A stretch of 64,000 bases of DNA from Nitrospiria bacterium (lineage in GTDB: Bacteria; Nitrospirota; Nitrospiria; JACQBZ01), in contig DATKAN010000038.1 of assembly GCA_035498035.1 (NCBI GenBank), positions 1 to 64,000 of the forward strand. The letters are read 5' to 3'. Positions 17,054 through 25,207 of the stretch are shown piece after piece (the first letter of the stretch is position 1; each line of letters begins with the position of its first letter). A program made the translations under genes and the position numbers. The notes under the pieces are model-generated. The model did no database searches and had not been told where the DNA came from. It saw only the letters and a list, made by a program, of their open reading frames with translations.

Positions 17054-18580
17054 ATGATGACTCAAAAAGGGGATCGAAAATTTCCGGCGACGATGGCCAC
17101 GCAGCATCCGGACCATGCCAACGTCCCGTACTGGAAGAAAAACGGCGAGGCCTTCATCAACACCCAGGAGGAGGTCGAGGAATGCATCAGCGCGTTTCGC
17201 GACCTCCGTTGCCAGGAGTACATGTGGGATTGGGAGGGAAAGTACGTCGACGAGGCCGTCGTGGACAAGCTCGTCTCGAGCTATTACGACTTCTTCAAAC
17301 GTCTCCATCTCGGAAGAGACGTCTTCCTGACCTTCCGTCTCCCGAACATCTGGCACGAGAAGGGCTACCGCCTGGCCCGCGCCTACATGGGGATCCTGAC
17401 CTTCGAGGACCTGACCTCGGATCTGGGCTTCGCCCATCCGCCGGTCTTCGAGGTGATCCTGCCGATGACCGACGAGGCCAAAAAACTGATCCATCTCCAG
17501 AGAACCTTCGGGCAGGTGGCGCAGCTCAAGAACGCGGCGTTCGGCAGCCGGAAAGGCATCGATTACCTCCGGGTCATCCCCTTGATCGAGGGCATTTCGG
17601 AGCTGACCGGTTCCCGGAAGATCCTGCACGATTATCTGGAGCTCCATGAAAAAGAGTACGGGACGCGTCCGGACTACCTGAGGCCTTTCATCGCGCGGTC
17701 CGACCCGCCCTTAAACGCCGGCCTGGTCCCGGCCGTGGTCGCCGCGAAGATCGCCTTATCGGAATATTACAAGTTCGAGGAAGAGTCGGGCGTTCCGGTC
17801 TCTCCGATCATCGGCGTGGGGTCGCTGCCGTTTCGCGGCGGGCTGGCCCCCGACCGGGTGAAGGATTTCCTGGCCGAGTACCCCGGGGTCCGCACGGTCA
17901 CGATCCAGTCGGCCTACCGCTACGACTATCCCCTCGACGAGGTGAAGCGGTCGCTCCAATTTCTCAACCGCCATCTGGCGAAGGGCCGTCCCCGGATCTA
18001 TTCGCCCGAAGAAATCCGGGAAGGGGAGGTCCTCAGCGGAATCTTCGCGAAACATTACCAGCAGACGGTCGAGGGCCTGGCCGGAATGGTCAACAAGTTT
18101 TCGAAGATCATCCCGCAGCGTCGGGAGCGCATGCTCCATATCGGGCTGTTCGGCTATGCGCGGGGCCTCGGCGGCAAACGCCTCCCTCGCGCGATCGGAT
18201 TCACGGCGGTGCTCTATTCCCTGGGCATCCCTCCGGAGCTGATCGGAACCGGCCGCGGCTTGCGCGAGGTCCGGGAGAAGGGACTGACGGAGGCCTTGAA
18301 AGGATTCTATCATAACCTGGAGAAGGACCTGATCCGGGCCGGCCATTTTCTCAACAAAGAAAACCTGAACTTCCTGGCCCGACGGTCCCCGGCCTGGCGG
18401 GGCGTCGAGAAAGACGTGGAGGGGATCGAAAAATTTCTGGGCCGCGAGCTGGGGCCCGAGACGGTCGAGCATTATCTCCACCGAAACCTCGTCTCGAGCG
18501 CCTATCTCCTATGGCAGTCCGGCAAGATCCCGTCCGACCGGATCCTGGAAGCCGCGAAGATTCGGCGGAGTATTGGGTAG
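17054..18580 (+). CDS. ppcA: Phosphoenolpyruvate carboxylase, archaeal type
   Basis: Adds bicarbonate to PEP to make oxaloacetate, an anaplerotic CO2-fixing step. At 508 residues it is the compact archaeal-type enzyme, not the ~900-residue bacterial Ppc. The family signature is the opening PATMATQHPDHANVPYW, followed by AYRYDYPLDEVK and later KIIPQRRERMLHIGLFGY. This type occurs sporadically in bacteria. Its substrate is bicarbonate, which fits the inorganic-carbon transporter at 50-56 kb. No ribosome binding site precedes the ATG. Confidence 0.93.
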   Translation: MMTQKGDRKFPATMATQHPDHANVPYWKKNGEAFINTQEEVEECISAFRDLRCQEYMWDWEGKYVDEAVVDKLVSSYYDFFKRLHLGRDVFLTFRLPNIWHEKGYRLARAYMGILTFEDLTSDLGFAHPPVFEVILPMTDEAKKLIHLQRTFGQVAQLKNAAFGSRKGIDYLRVIPLIEGISELTGSRKILHDYLELHEKEYGTRPDYLRPFIARSDPPLNAGLVPAVVAAKIALSEYYKFEEESGVPVSPIIGVGSLPFRGGLAPDRVKDFLAEYPGVRTVTIQSAYRYDYPLDEVKRSLQFLNRHLAKGRPRIYSPEEIREGEVLSGIFAKHYQQTVEGLAGMVNKFSKIIPQRRERMLHIGLFGYARGLGGKRLPRAIGFTAVLYSLGIPPELIGTGRGLREVREKGLTEALKGFYHNLEKDLIRAGHFLNKENLNFLARRSPAWRGVEKDVEGIEKFLGRELGPETVEHYLHRNLVSSAYLLWQSGKIPSDRILEAAKIRRSIG

Positions 18581-18605
18581 GAACAAGATCGCCTCTCGAA
18601 CGAAT

Positions 18606-20828
18606 ATGAAAAACGCCTCCGGTTCAAGATTGGATCATCCACGTGTCCTTCTGATCACCCCGCCCTTTACCCAGTTGAACACCCCTTATCCGGCGACGGC
18701 TTATCTCACCGGCTTCCTGCAATCAAAGGGCTTCCCGGTTTTCCAGGCCGATCTTTCGATCGAGACCTTCCTCGCTCTTTTTTCCCGGCCCGGGCTGTCC
18801 CGCCTCTTCTCGGCGATCCGCGATCGGGAAGAAAATCGATCCTCCTCCGGCGGGGTCCTCACGTGGGGGCTCATGATGGAGGAGCGGTATCTCGACACGA
18901 TCGATCCGACGATCCGCTTCCTCGAAGGCGCCGACCCTTCCCTGGCGACGCAGATCTGCGGGCGGCGCTTTCTGCCGGAAGGCCCCCGGTTCGCGAATCT
19001 AAAAGAGGATGATTGGGCCTTCGGAAGCCTCGGCCAGTCGGATCGGGCCAAGCATATCGCCTCCCTTTATATCGACGACCTGACCGACTTGATCCGGGCG
19101 ACGGTCGAGCCCCGCTTCGGCCTCAGCCGGTACGCCGAGCGCCTGGCGGCCTCGGCCGCGTCCTTCGATCCGCTCCGCTCGGCGCTGGAGTCCCCGCCGG
19201 GGCTGATCGACCGGATGTTGGAGGAGGCGCTCGAGCGTTCCCTGAACGAGACCGTCCCCGACCTGGTCGGGATCACCGTTCCCTTCCCCGGAAATCTCTA
19301 CGGCGCGCTCCGCGCGGCGGCGTTTATCCGCCGGCACCGTCCCCGGACGAAGATCATCCTCGGCGGCGGCTACGTCAACACCGAGTTGCGGGAGCTGGCC
19401 GAGCCCCGGCTTTTCGATTACGTCGACTACGTGACCCTCGACGCGGGCGAGGCCCCCGTTCTCGCGATCCTTGACGCCCTCCGAGCGTCCGATCCGGACC
19501 CGCCCCTCTGCCGGACCTTCGTGCGGCGCGGCGGACGGGTCGTCTACCGCGACACGACGCCGGAGCGGATCGTTCCCTTCGCCGAGACCGGAACGCCGAC
19601 CTATCGCGGCCTCCCGCTCAAGCGGTATGTCTCGATCGTCGAGATGTTGAATCCGATGCATCGGCTCTGGTCGGACGGCCGATGGAACAAATTGACCGTG
19701 GCCCACGGCTGCTACTGGAAAAAATGCGCCTTCTGCGACGTGGGGCTTGATTATATCCAACGTTACGAGCCGGCCCCGGCGACCCTTCTGGCCGACCGGA
19801 TCGAGGCCCTGGTCGAGGAAACGGGGGAAAGCGGGTTTCATTTTGTCGACGAGGCGGCGCCCCCCTCCCGTCTCGCCGATCTGGCGCTGGAGCTCCTCGA
19901 CCGCGGCCGCGTCATTTCCTGGTGGGGAAATATCCGTTTCGAAGAGAGCTTCACACCCGATCTCTGCCGTCTGCTGGCCGCGTCCGGCTGCATCGCCGTG
20001 ACCGGCGGTATGGAGGTCGCCGCCGACCGGCTCCTCGCGCTCATGGAGAAGGGGATCGATGTCGCGCGGGTGGCGCGGGTCGCCCGCGCCTTCACAGGGG
20101 CCGGGATCATGGTCCATGCCTATCTGATGTACGGCTTCCCGACCGAAACCGTTCGGGAGACGATCGAGAGCCTGGAGCGGGTCCGCCAGCTCTTTGAGGC
20201 CGGGATTCTCCATTCGGCCTTCTGGCATCGCTTCACGGCGACACGCCACAGCCCCGTGGGGCTCCGCCCCGGAGCGTACGGAATCACGATCACCGGCCCG
20301 GCCCGCGGCCCCTTCGCCAATAACGATCTGACGCACCGCGACCCCGCCGGAAGCGATCCGGAACGGTTGGGGCCCGGCCTCGCGAAGGCGGTTTACAATT
20401 ATATGCACGGGACCGGACTGGAAGCCGACGTCCGCCGTTTCTTCGACTTCAAGCTCCCCAAGCCGAAGGTTCCGAAGAATTTCATCCGGGCCTCACTTCG
20501 GGCTTCTTCATCTTCACGGGATGATCTTGATGGAAGGGTGATCTGGCTGGGAGGGACCCCGTCGGTCAGGCCGCTCCGGTCCGGCAAGGTCTCGCTCCTC
20601 CTTCCCGGAAACGAGGAGACCGATGAGATCGAATTAAAAGCCGCTCCGGCCGAATGGCTTCGTTCGCTCATACGGGATTCCAGGCCGCGGGGGCGAAAGG
20701 GCGCCCCATATCCCCGCCTGGCCGAGGCGAAGGGGCGTTACCCGGGGTCGGGGGGGAAAGCGTTTGAGACGTTCATCAAAAGCCAAGAGTGGAAGGCCGT
20801 CCGCGCGGCCGGACTGCTCCTGATCTGA
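18606..20828 (+). CDS. B12-binding domain radical SAM protein
   Basis: Large radical SAM enzyme of 740 residues. A cobalamin-binding-like N-terminal region (RVLLITPPFTQLNTPYPA, then VGITVPFPGNLYGAL and KIILGGGYVN) precedes the iron-sulfur motif at Cys369, Cys374 and Cys377 in HGCYWKKCAFCD. The spacing is therefore CX4CX2C rather than the canonical CX3CX2C. ATG 18606 is preferred over a TTG that overlaps ppcA. The C-terminal ~140 residues are basic and of unknown fold. The substrate is unknown, and no RiPP precursor is apparent nearby. Confidence 0.85.
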   Translation: MKNASGSRLDHPRVLLITPPFTQLNTPYPATAYLTGFLQSKGFPVFQADLSIETFLALFSRPGLSRLFSAIRDREENRSSSGGVLTWGLMMEERYLDTIDPTIRFLEGADPSLATQICGRRFLPEGPRFANLKEDDWAFGSLGQSDRAKHIASLYIDDLTDLIRATVEPRFGLSRYAERLAASAASFDPLRSALESPPGLIDRMLEEALERSLNETVPDLVGITVPFPGNLYGALRAAAFIRRHRPRTKIILGGGYVNTELRELAEPRLFDYVDYVTLDAGEAPVLAILDALRASDPDPPLCRTFVRRGGRVVYRDTTPERIVPFAETGTPTYRGLPLKRYVSIVEMLNPMHRLWSDGRWNKLTVAHGCYWKKCAFCDVGLDYIQRYEPAPATLLADRIEALVEETGESGFHFVDEAAPPSRLADLALELLDRGRVISWWGNIRFEESFTPDLCRLLAASGCIAVTGGMEVAADRLLALMEKGIDVARVARVARAFTGAGIMVHAYLMYGFPTETVRETIESLERVRQLFEAGILHSAFWHRFTATRHSPVGLRPGAYGITITGPARGPFANNDLTHRDPAGSDPERLGPGLAKAVYNYMHGTGLEADVRRFFDFKLPKPKVPKNFIRASLRASSSSRDDLDGRVIWLGGTPSVRPLRSGKVSLLLPGNEETDEIELKAAPAEWLRSLIRDSRPRGRKGAPYPRLAEAKGRYPGSGGKAFETFIKSQEWKAVRAAGLLLI

Positions 20829-20870
20829 GATCCTTCCCCGCATCGCGCCGGGGAGAAAGGGATCCGTCCA

Positions 20871-21350
20871 TTGAATCCGACCGAAAGTTCTCCCGGGCTT
20901 TTTTTGAAGAGGGCCTGGAAACGATTGAGCCCGATTCCCGGCGGGGCCTGGCTCTTCAGCCGACTGATCGGCTGGCGGGTGCCCTACAGCGGCAGCATCG
21001 GAGCGCGGGTCGTCGCGTTAGGTCCGGGTTACGCGCGGGTGACGCTCCGCGACCATCGCCGCGTTCGCAACCATCTCCGTTCCATCCATGCCGTGGCCCT
21101 CGTCAACCTCGGCGAGATGACCAGCGGGCTGGCGCTCTACACATCCCTTCCCCCCGATATCCGCGGAATCGTCCTGTCGATCTCGATCGAATATTACAAA
21201 AAGGCCCGCGGCCGCTTGACCGCCGAAAGCACGGTGACCCTTCCGCCGATCGGCTCGGGCATCGACCATGACGTTCACGCCGAGATCAAGGACGCGGCGG
21301 GGGTCCGCCTGGCGCGAACCACCGTCCGTTGGCGGCTCGGGCCGGCATGA
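20871..21350 (+). CDS. DUF4442 hotdog-fold protein (thioesterase-like)
   Basis: Protein of 159 residues resembling the DUF4442/PaaI-like hotdog fold: [16 protein letters not shown], the helix [19 protein letters not shown] and paired beta strands. Such proteins may hydrolyse or bind acyl-CoA, but the catalytic acid is not certain here. It starts with TTG, preceded by AAAGGGA, and overlaps the following oxidoreductase gene by 4 bp, so the two are translationally coupled. Confidence 0.75.
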   Translation: MNPTESSPGLFLKRAWKRLSPIPGGAWLFSRLIGWRVPYSGSIGARVVALGPGYARVTLRDHRRVRNHLRSIHAVALVNLGEMTSGLALYTSLPPDIRGIVLSISIEYYKKARGRLTAESTVTLPPIGSGIDHDVHAEIKDAAGVRLARTTVRWRLGPA

Positions 21351-22342
21351 CCGGGACTTCGCCAAATCCCCCCTCGCTCGACACCCCCTTGACCCGCCAT
21401 GCCGGAATCGCGGTTCCGCTGATCTGCGGGGCGATGTACCCCTGCAGCAATCCGGAATTGATCGCGGCGGTCTCCGAAGCCGGCGGGATCGGGATTGTCC
21501 AACCGGTCTCGCTGACCTATGTCCACGGACATGACTTCCGGGAGGGTCTCCGGCTGATCAGACGGCTAACCCGGAAACCGATCGGGATGAACGCGCTGAT
21601 CGAAGAGACCTCGAAGGTATACCGCGATCGGATGGCCCGATGGATCGATATCGCCCTGGAGGAGGGGATCCGGTTTTTCATCACCTCGCTCGGCAAGCCC
21701 GACTGGGTCGTCGCAAGGGTCCATTCGGCCGGGGGGATCGTCTACCACGATGTCACGGAGCGCCCGTGGGCCGAGAAGGGGAGGGATGCCGGGGTCGACG
21801 GACTGATCGCGGTGAACGATCGGGCCGGTGGGCACGCGGGACCGCTAGGCGCGGAGGCTTTGATGGACACGCTCCGGCCGTTCGGGCTTCCGCTGGTCTG
21901 CGCCGGCGGGATCGGGACGGAAAACGACTTCGCGGCGGCGCTGCGCATGGGGTATGCCGGCGTCCAGATGGGAACGCGCTTTATCGCCACGGAGGAATGC
22001 CGGGCCAGTGCCGCGTACAAGGCGGCGATCCTTCGGGCCGGGGAGGGGGACATCGTATTGACCGAGCGGGTCACGGGCGTTCCGTTGGCGGTGATCCGAA
22101 CGCCGTATGTCGAACGACGGGGGCTGAAGGCCGGCCCGGTCGGGCGGTGGATGCTGCGCGGCCGGAAGACCAAGCACCTCATGCGGACAATCTACGCGCT
22201 TCGTTCGGTCTTCGAATTGAGGCGGGCTTCATTGGACGAAACCGGAAAGCGGGAATATTGGCAGGCGGGGAAGAGCGTGGCCGGCATCGACCGGATCGAA
22301 GCCGCCGGGGCGATCGTCCGGCGCTTCGCCGCGGCCGTTTGA
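21347..22342 (+). CDS. Nitronate monooxygenase / 2-nitropropane dioxygenase family flavoprotein
   Basis: FMN-dependent TIM-barrel oxidoreductase of 331 residues. Family features are the N-terminal [24 protein letters not shown] (given here only as a landmark, PLICGAMY), the ligand loop GGHAG near residue 160 and the FMN-phosphate site AGGIGTE and MGTRF. The usual proton-accepting His lies near [10 protein letters not shown] but was not assigned. Nitroalkane oxidation is only one activity of this family; enoyl-ACP reductase FabK-like roles are also known. ATG 21347 overlaps the preceding stop as ATGA. Confidence 0.82.
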   Translation: MTGTSPNPPSLDTPLTRHAGIAVPLICGAMYPCSNPELIAAVSEAGGIGIVQPVSLTYVHGHDFREGLRLIRRLTRKPIGMNALIEETSKVYRDRMARWIDIALEEGIRFFITSLGKPDWVVARVHSAGGIVYHDVTERPWAEKGRDAGVDGLIAVNDRAGGHAGPLGAEALMDTLRPFGLPLVCAGGIGTENDFAAALRMGYAGVQMGTRFIATEECRASAAYKAAILRAGEGDIVLTERVTGVPLAVIRTPYVERRGLKAGPVGRWMLRGRKTKHLMRTIYALRSVFELRRASLDETGKREYWQAGKSVAGIDRIEAAGAIVRRFAAAV

Positions 22343-22367
22343 AAGAACGGGACGGCTGTATTATAAT
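22339..22367 (+). promoter_or_regulatory. Sigma70-type promoter for the beta-propeller gene
   Basis: TTGAAA at 22339-22344, 17-bp spacer, TATAAT at 22362-22367. The -35 box overlaps the stop codon of the upstream flavoprotein gene. Confidence 0.7.
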
Positions 22368-22418
22368 CCGGACGGTCCGGCGGGTTTCGCGCCGGAGGCT
22401 CAACCCCGGAGAAAAAAG

Positions 22419-23270
22419 ATGACCGACAATGAGAAAATCGGACGCCAATTGAATTTCCATTTTTGGATCCTCGTGCTTTTTGTCCTGTCGGCCATTGCGA
22501 CGGCTTCGGGCGCGGCGCGGGCGGAGGAATCCAGGGAGGTCAAGGCGGACGAGAAGAAGCTGGGGACCCTCGACCCGGCGACCTTCGTCCCGAAATCGCT
22601 TGTTTACAGTTCGGACGGGCGGCACGCCATCTGGCTGATTCGAAGCCAAGATCAATATCAAGTTCTGGTGGACGGAACCCCCGGTCCCCTATTCGACGGG
22701 ACCTTCCGGCCCCCCGTCTTTCTGAGCCCGGACGGCCGACACGCGGCCTACGTCGTGGAAAATCAAAAAGACCGTCGCCTGTCCGTGATCAGCGACCAAA
22801 CGGTCGGACCGGCGTTTGAGAGCATTCTTCGGGGGACGCCGGTTTTCAGCCCGGACAGCCGGCACATCGCCTACGCGGGGGAGAATCAGGAAAAGCACCG
22901 GGTTTTACTCGACGGAAAACCGGGCCCCGAATACGAGCTGGTCGGCCACCTTTCCTTCAGTCCCGACAGCCGGCGTTTCGTGTACGCCGCCCAAAAGGAT
23001 AAAAGAAGGTTCGTGGTGGTCGACGGTGTTCCCGGTCCCCCCTACGATGACGTTTATCCCACCGGTTTCAGCCCCGACAGCCGACACGTCGTCTATTACG
23101 CGACCCAGGGGAAAAAACAACGGATCATCGTGGACGATCATCCGGGGCCGGAATATGACGGGATCGGCCCGCTTCATTTCAATCCGGCTCAGGGGACCTT
23201 GCCTCCTTCCCTCGGCTACATCGGTCTGCTCGGAAAGGATTTGATCGAGGTGACGCAGCCCTTGCCGTGA
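22419..23270 (+). CDS. Exported WD40-like beta-propeller repeat protein
   Basis: Secreted or periplasmic protein of 283 residues with an N-terminal signal peptide (hydrophobic core ILVLFVLSAIATASG, cleavage near ARAEE). It is built of about five repeats of roughly 40 residues with the pattern FSPDSRHxxY, then a variable stretch, then VDGxPGPxYD. This resembles PD40/TolB-like propeller blades. Five blades are fewer than a closed 6-7-blade propeller. GGAG sits before ATG 22419, and a strong promoter lies upstream. Function unknown; it converges on the TPR gene. Confidence 0.78.
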   Translation: MTDNEKIGRQLNFHFWILVLFVLSAIATASGAARAEESREVKADEKKLGTLDPATFVPKSLVYSSDGRHAIWLIRSQDQYQVLVDGTPGPLFDGTFRPPVFLSPDGRHAAYVVENQKDRRLSVISDQTVGPAFESILRGTPVFSPDSRHIAYAGENQEKHRVLLDGKPGPEYELVGHLSFSPDSRRFVYAAQKDKRRFVVVDGVPGPPYDDVYPTGFSPDSRHVVYYATQGKKQRIIVDDHPGPEYDGIGPLHFNPAQGTLPPSLGYIGLLGKDLIEVTQPLP

Positions 23271-23279
23271 TTCCCTCGG

Positions 23280-24089
23280 TCATTTTGCGTCCGGCCGGGG
23301 GGCGCGGCGGAGCCGTTCCTCCCGATCGGAATCGACCTCCGAAAGTCGGAGGCCGAATCGGGTGAACGTCTCGCGGATTCTCGTCACGCAGCGAAGGGCC
23401 AGCTCCGGCTCCTTTCGGTCCTCGTAGATGTCGGCCAGGCCCCTCAGGGCCTCGGCCTCCCCCGAGGGGTTTCCCACCTGGCCGAAATGGGTGTAGGAAT
23501 AGTTGAAACAGGTCTCGGCCTTGCGGTCCTTCCCCAGCTGGCGATAGGCGCGGCCGAGCTGGCCCCATGCGGCGGCCAGGCCTTCCTCGTTGCCGGTTTT
23601 TTTGTGGAGATCGATCGCGCGTTTGAGAAATGAAACCGCCTCGCCCGGGCGCCGGCCGTCCATTTCCAGCAGCCCCAGATTTCCGTACAGCAAGCCCAGG
23701 GAGAAGTCGTCCCGGACGGACCGGAGCAGCTCCTCCGCCTCCAGATAATAGGCGCGCGAACGTTCCGTCTCGCCGAGCTCCCTCGACAGGTTGCCGAGAT
23801 TGACCAGGGTCTGGCCCGCCAGACGCTCGTCCGGATTCATTCGCAGCTGTTCCAGGACTTCCCGATAGAGGGACCGGGCCCTTTCCTTTTCATTCAACGC
23901 GGCATAGACGTTTCCGAGGTTTCCAATCACGGCCGCAAGCAGCCGCGGGTTGTTTGATCCCCGGACTTCCTCCCGCGCGGTCTCAAAACATCGACGCGCG
24001 CCCTCCAGGTCCCCCCGGTGGAGGAGCAGGGCCCCCTGAACATAGGCGGCCGGAAAACTTATAGCGCCGCTGTCCGATTCGTTTGGCAT
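23280..24089 (-). CDS. Tetratricopeptide repeat protein
   Basis: All-helical protein of 269 residues consisting of at least five TPR units (for example GNLGNVYAALNEKERARSLY, GNLGLLEMDGRRPGEAV and GQLGRAYRQLGKDRKAE). TPR proteins act as protein-interaction scaffolds. No signal peptide or catalytic domain is visible. It follows the DUF72 gene on the same strand after a 23-bp gap, so they may be cotranscribed. Nothing in the sequence names a partner. Confidence 0.8.
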   Translation of the reverse strand: MPNESDSGAISFPAAYVQGALLLHRGDLEGARRCFETAREEVRGSNNPRLLAAVIGNLGNVYAALNEKERARSLYREVLEQLRMNPDERLAGQTLVNLGNLSRELGETERSRAYYLEAEELLRSVRDDFSLGLLYGNLGLLEMDGRRPGEAVSFLKRAIDLHKKTGNEEGLAAAWGQLGRAYRQLGKDRKAETCFNYSYTHFGQVGNPSGEAEALRGLADIYEDRKEPELALRCVTRIRETFTRFGLRLSEVDSDREERLRRAPRPDAK

Positions 24090-24112
24090 CCGATTCCAAT
24101 CCGCCGGTCTGT

Positions 24113-24859
24113 TTACAGCGCCATCAGCGTTCTGATCATCTTCGCATTTTGGACGGCGTAGCCGTTGAGCGTGTTGTTGAAATAGACATGGACCGTCTTA
24201 CCGTCGTCTAAAAGCGGCCGGATTCGCCCGGCCCAGGCCCGGAGTTCTTTATCGGAATAGCGAGAGGCAAAAAGGTCCCCGGGGCCGTGAAATCGGTAAT
24301 AGACGATGTCGGCCGTGACCTCCTCGACGCAGGGGTAGCGGGAGGATTGGGCGATGCAAAGCGTGGCCCCGGCCTCACGCAGTATCGAATAGGTCTTCTC
24401 GGTAAACCAGGAGGCATGCCGGAATTCGAAAACCGGGTGAACCGGGGACGGGGAGGAATCCTTCCGCAGGAGATCCAGGAACCGGGACAGTCTTTTCCAG
24501 TCGGCGCGAAACCCCGGAGGGAACTGCAGCAGCACAGGGCCCAGGCGCCCTCCCAACGTTCGCGCGCCGTCCGAGAACTTTTTCCATGATTTTCCCGCTC
24601 GAAAGAGTTTCTGGATATGGGTGATATAACGGCTGGCCTTGACCGCAAAAAGGAAGTCCTCCGCGACGGCCCCGGCCCACTTTTGGTAGGTCGAAACCTT
24701 CGGGAGGTGATAGAAGGAATAATTCACCTCGACCGTATCGAAATGCTTTGCGTAAAACGCCAGGCGGTCCTGAGTCGCCTTGACCCCTTCCGGATAGAAC
24801 AGCCGGTCCCATTCCCCGTAAGCCCACCCCGAAGTTCCGACGCGCAAGCGCGGTTTCAT
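24113..24859 (-). CDS. DUF72 family protein (YecE-like)
   Basis: TIM-barrel-like DUF72 protein of 248 residues. Recognised from the opening VGTSGWAYGEWDRLFYP, the conserved HFDTVEVNYSFYHLP, VLLQFPPGF and the C-terminal VYFNNTLNGYAVQNA. The family is widespread in bacteria, and its biochemical activity is not established. It is transcribed away from the interspersed element and radA. Confidence 0.9.
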   Translation of the reverse strand: MKPRLRVGTSGWAYGEWDRLFYPEGVKATQDRLAFYAKHFDTVEVNYSFYHLPKVSTYQKWAGAVAEDFLFAVKASRYITHIQKLFRAGKSWKKFSDGARTLGGRLGPVLLQFPPGFRADWKRLSRFLDLLRKDSSPSPVHPVFEFRHASWFTEKTYSILREAGATLCIAQSSRYPCVEEVTADIVYYRFHGPGDLFASRYSDKELRAWAGRIRPLLDDGKTVHVYFNNTLNGYAVQNAKMIRTLMAL

Positions 24860-24904
24860 ATCTTCCTCCGAGCGTATAAGATGAACACATTCCTGCGGCG
24901 GGTG

Positions 24905-25078
24905 TCAAACAATTCCGGGGGTTCCTTGTTTCCGTACATGACCCGAAGGCCAGGGGTGGAGAAACCGATCGGGCGCCCGAGGACGAATTAAAATCCAAAC
25001 GACCCCCCGGGATGCCGTAACGGCTGCGTCCCAGGCCCATCCGAACCCGCCCGGGATCCCAATCCCCCTCGGACGCAT
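24905..25078 (-). CDS. Possible 57-residue protein inside interspersed element, copy 2
   Basis: Frame of 57 codons (MRPRGIG start, GIV end, TGA stop), the same length as the frame at 15816-15989, without insertions or deletions between them. Both keep DAAVTAS, VVWIL and PRA. The frame stays open upstream, where DS-containing residues also align with copy 1. No convincing ribosome binding site and no known family. See the entry for copy 1 for the evidence for and against coding. Confidence 0.3.
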   Translation of the reverse strand: MRPRGIGIPGGFGWAWDAAVTASRGVVWILIRPRAPDRFLHPWPSGHVRKQGTPGIV

Positions 25079-25135
25079 AGGATCGGTGACGGAATCCCTT
25101 GTCGAGGGCCATGCATCATCCGAGGCAGCGGGTGT
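24925..25135. repeat. Interspersed ~200-bp element, copy 2
   Basis: Diverged copy of the element at 15838-16040, in the same orientation. The hairpin GGGATGCCGTAACGGCTGCGTCCC and the block CCCCTCGGACGCATAGG are the best-kept parts. Together with its flanks it fills the 348-bp gap between the DUF72 gene and radA; apart from this element I see no gene there. Confidence 0.6.
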
Positions 25136-25207
25136 TTCGGCGGGTTGATTTTCAACCCCCGATGGATTATGATAAGCCTTCTCACCTCTTTAATTGACCG
25201 GTGAATT

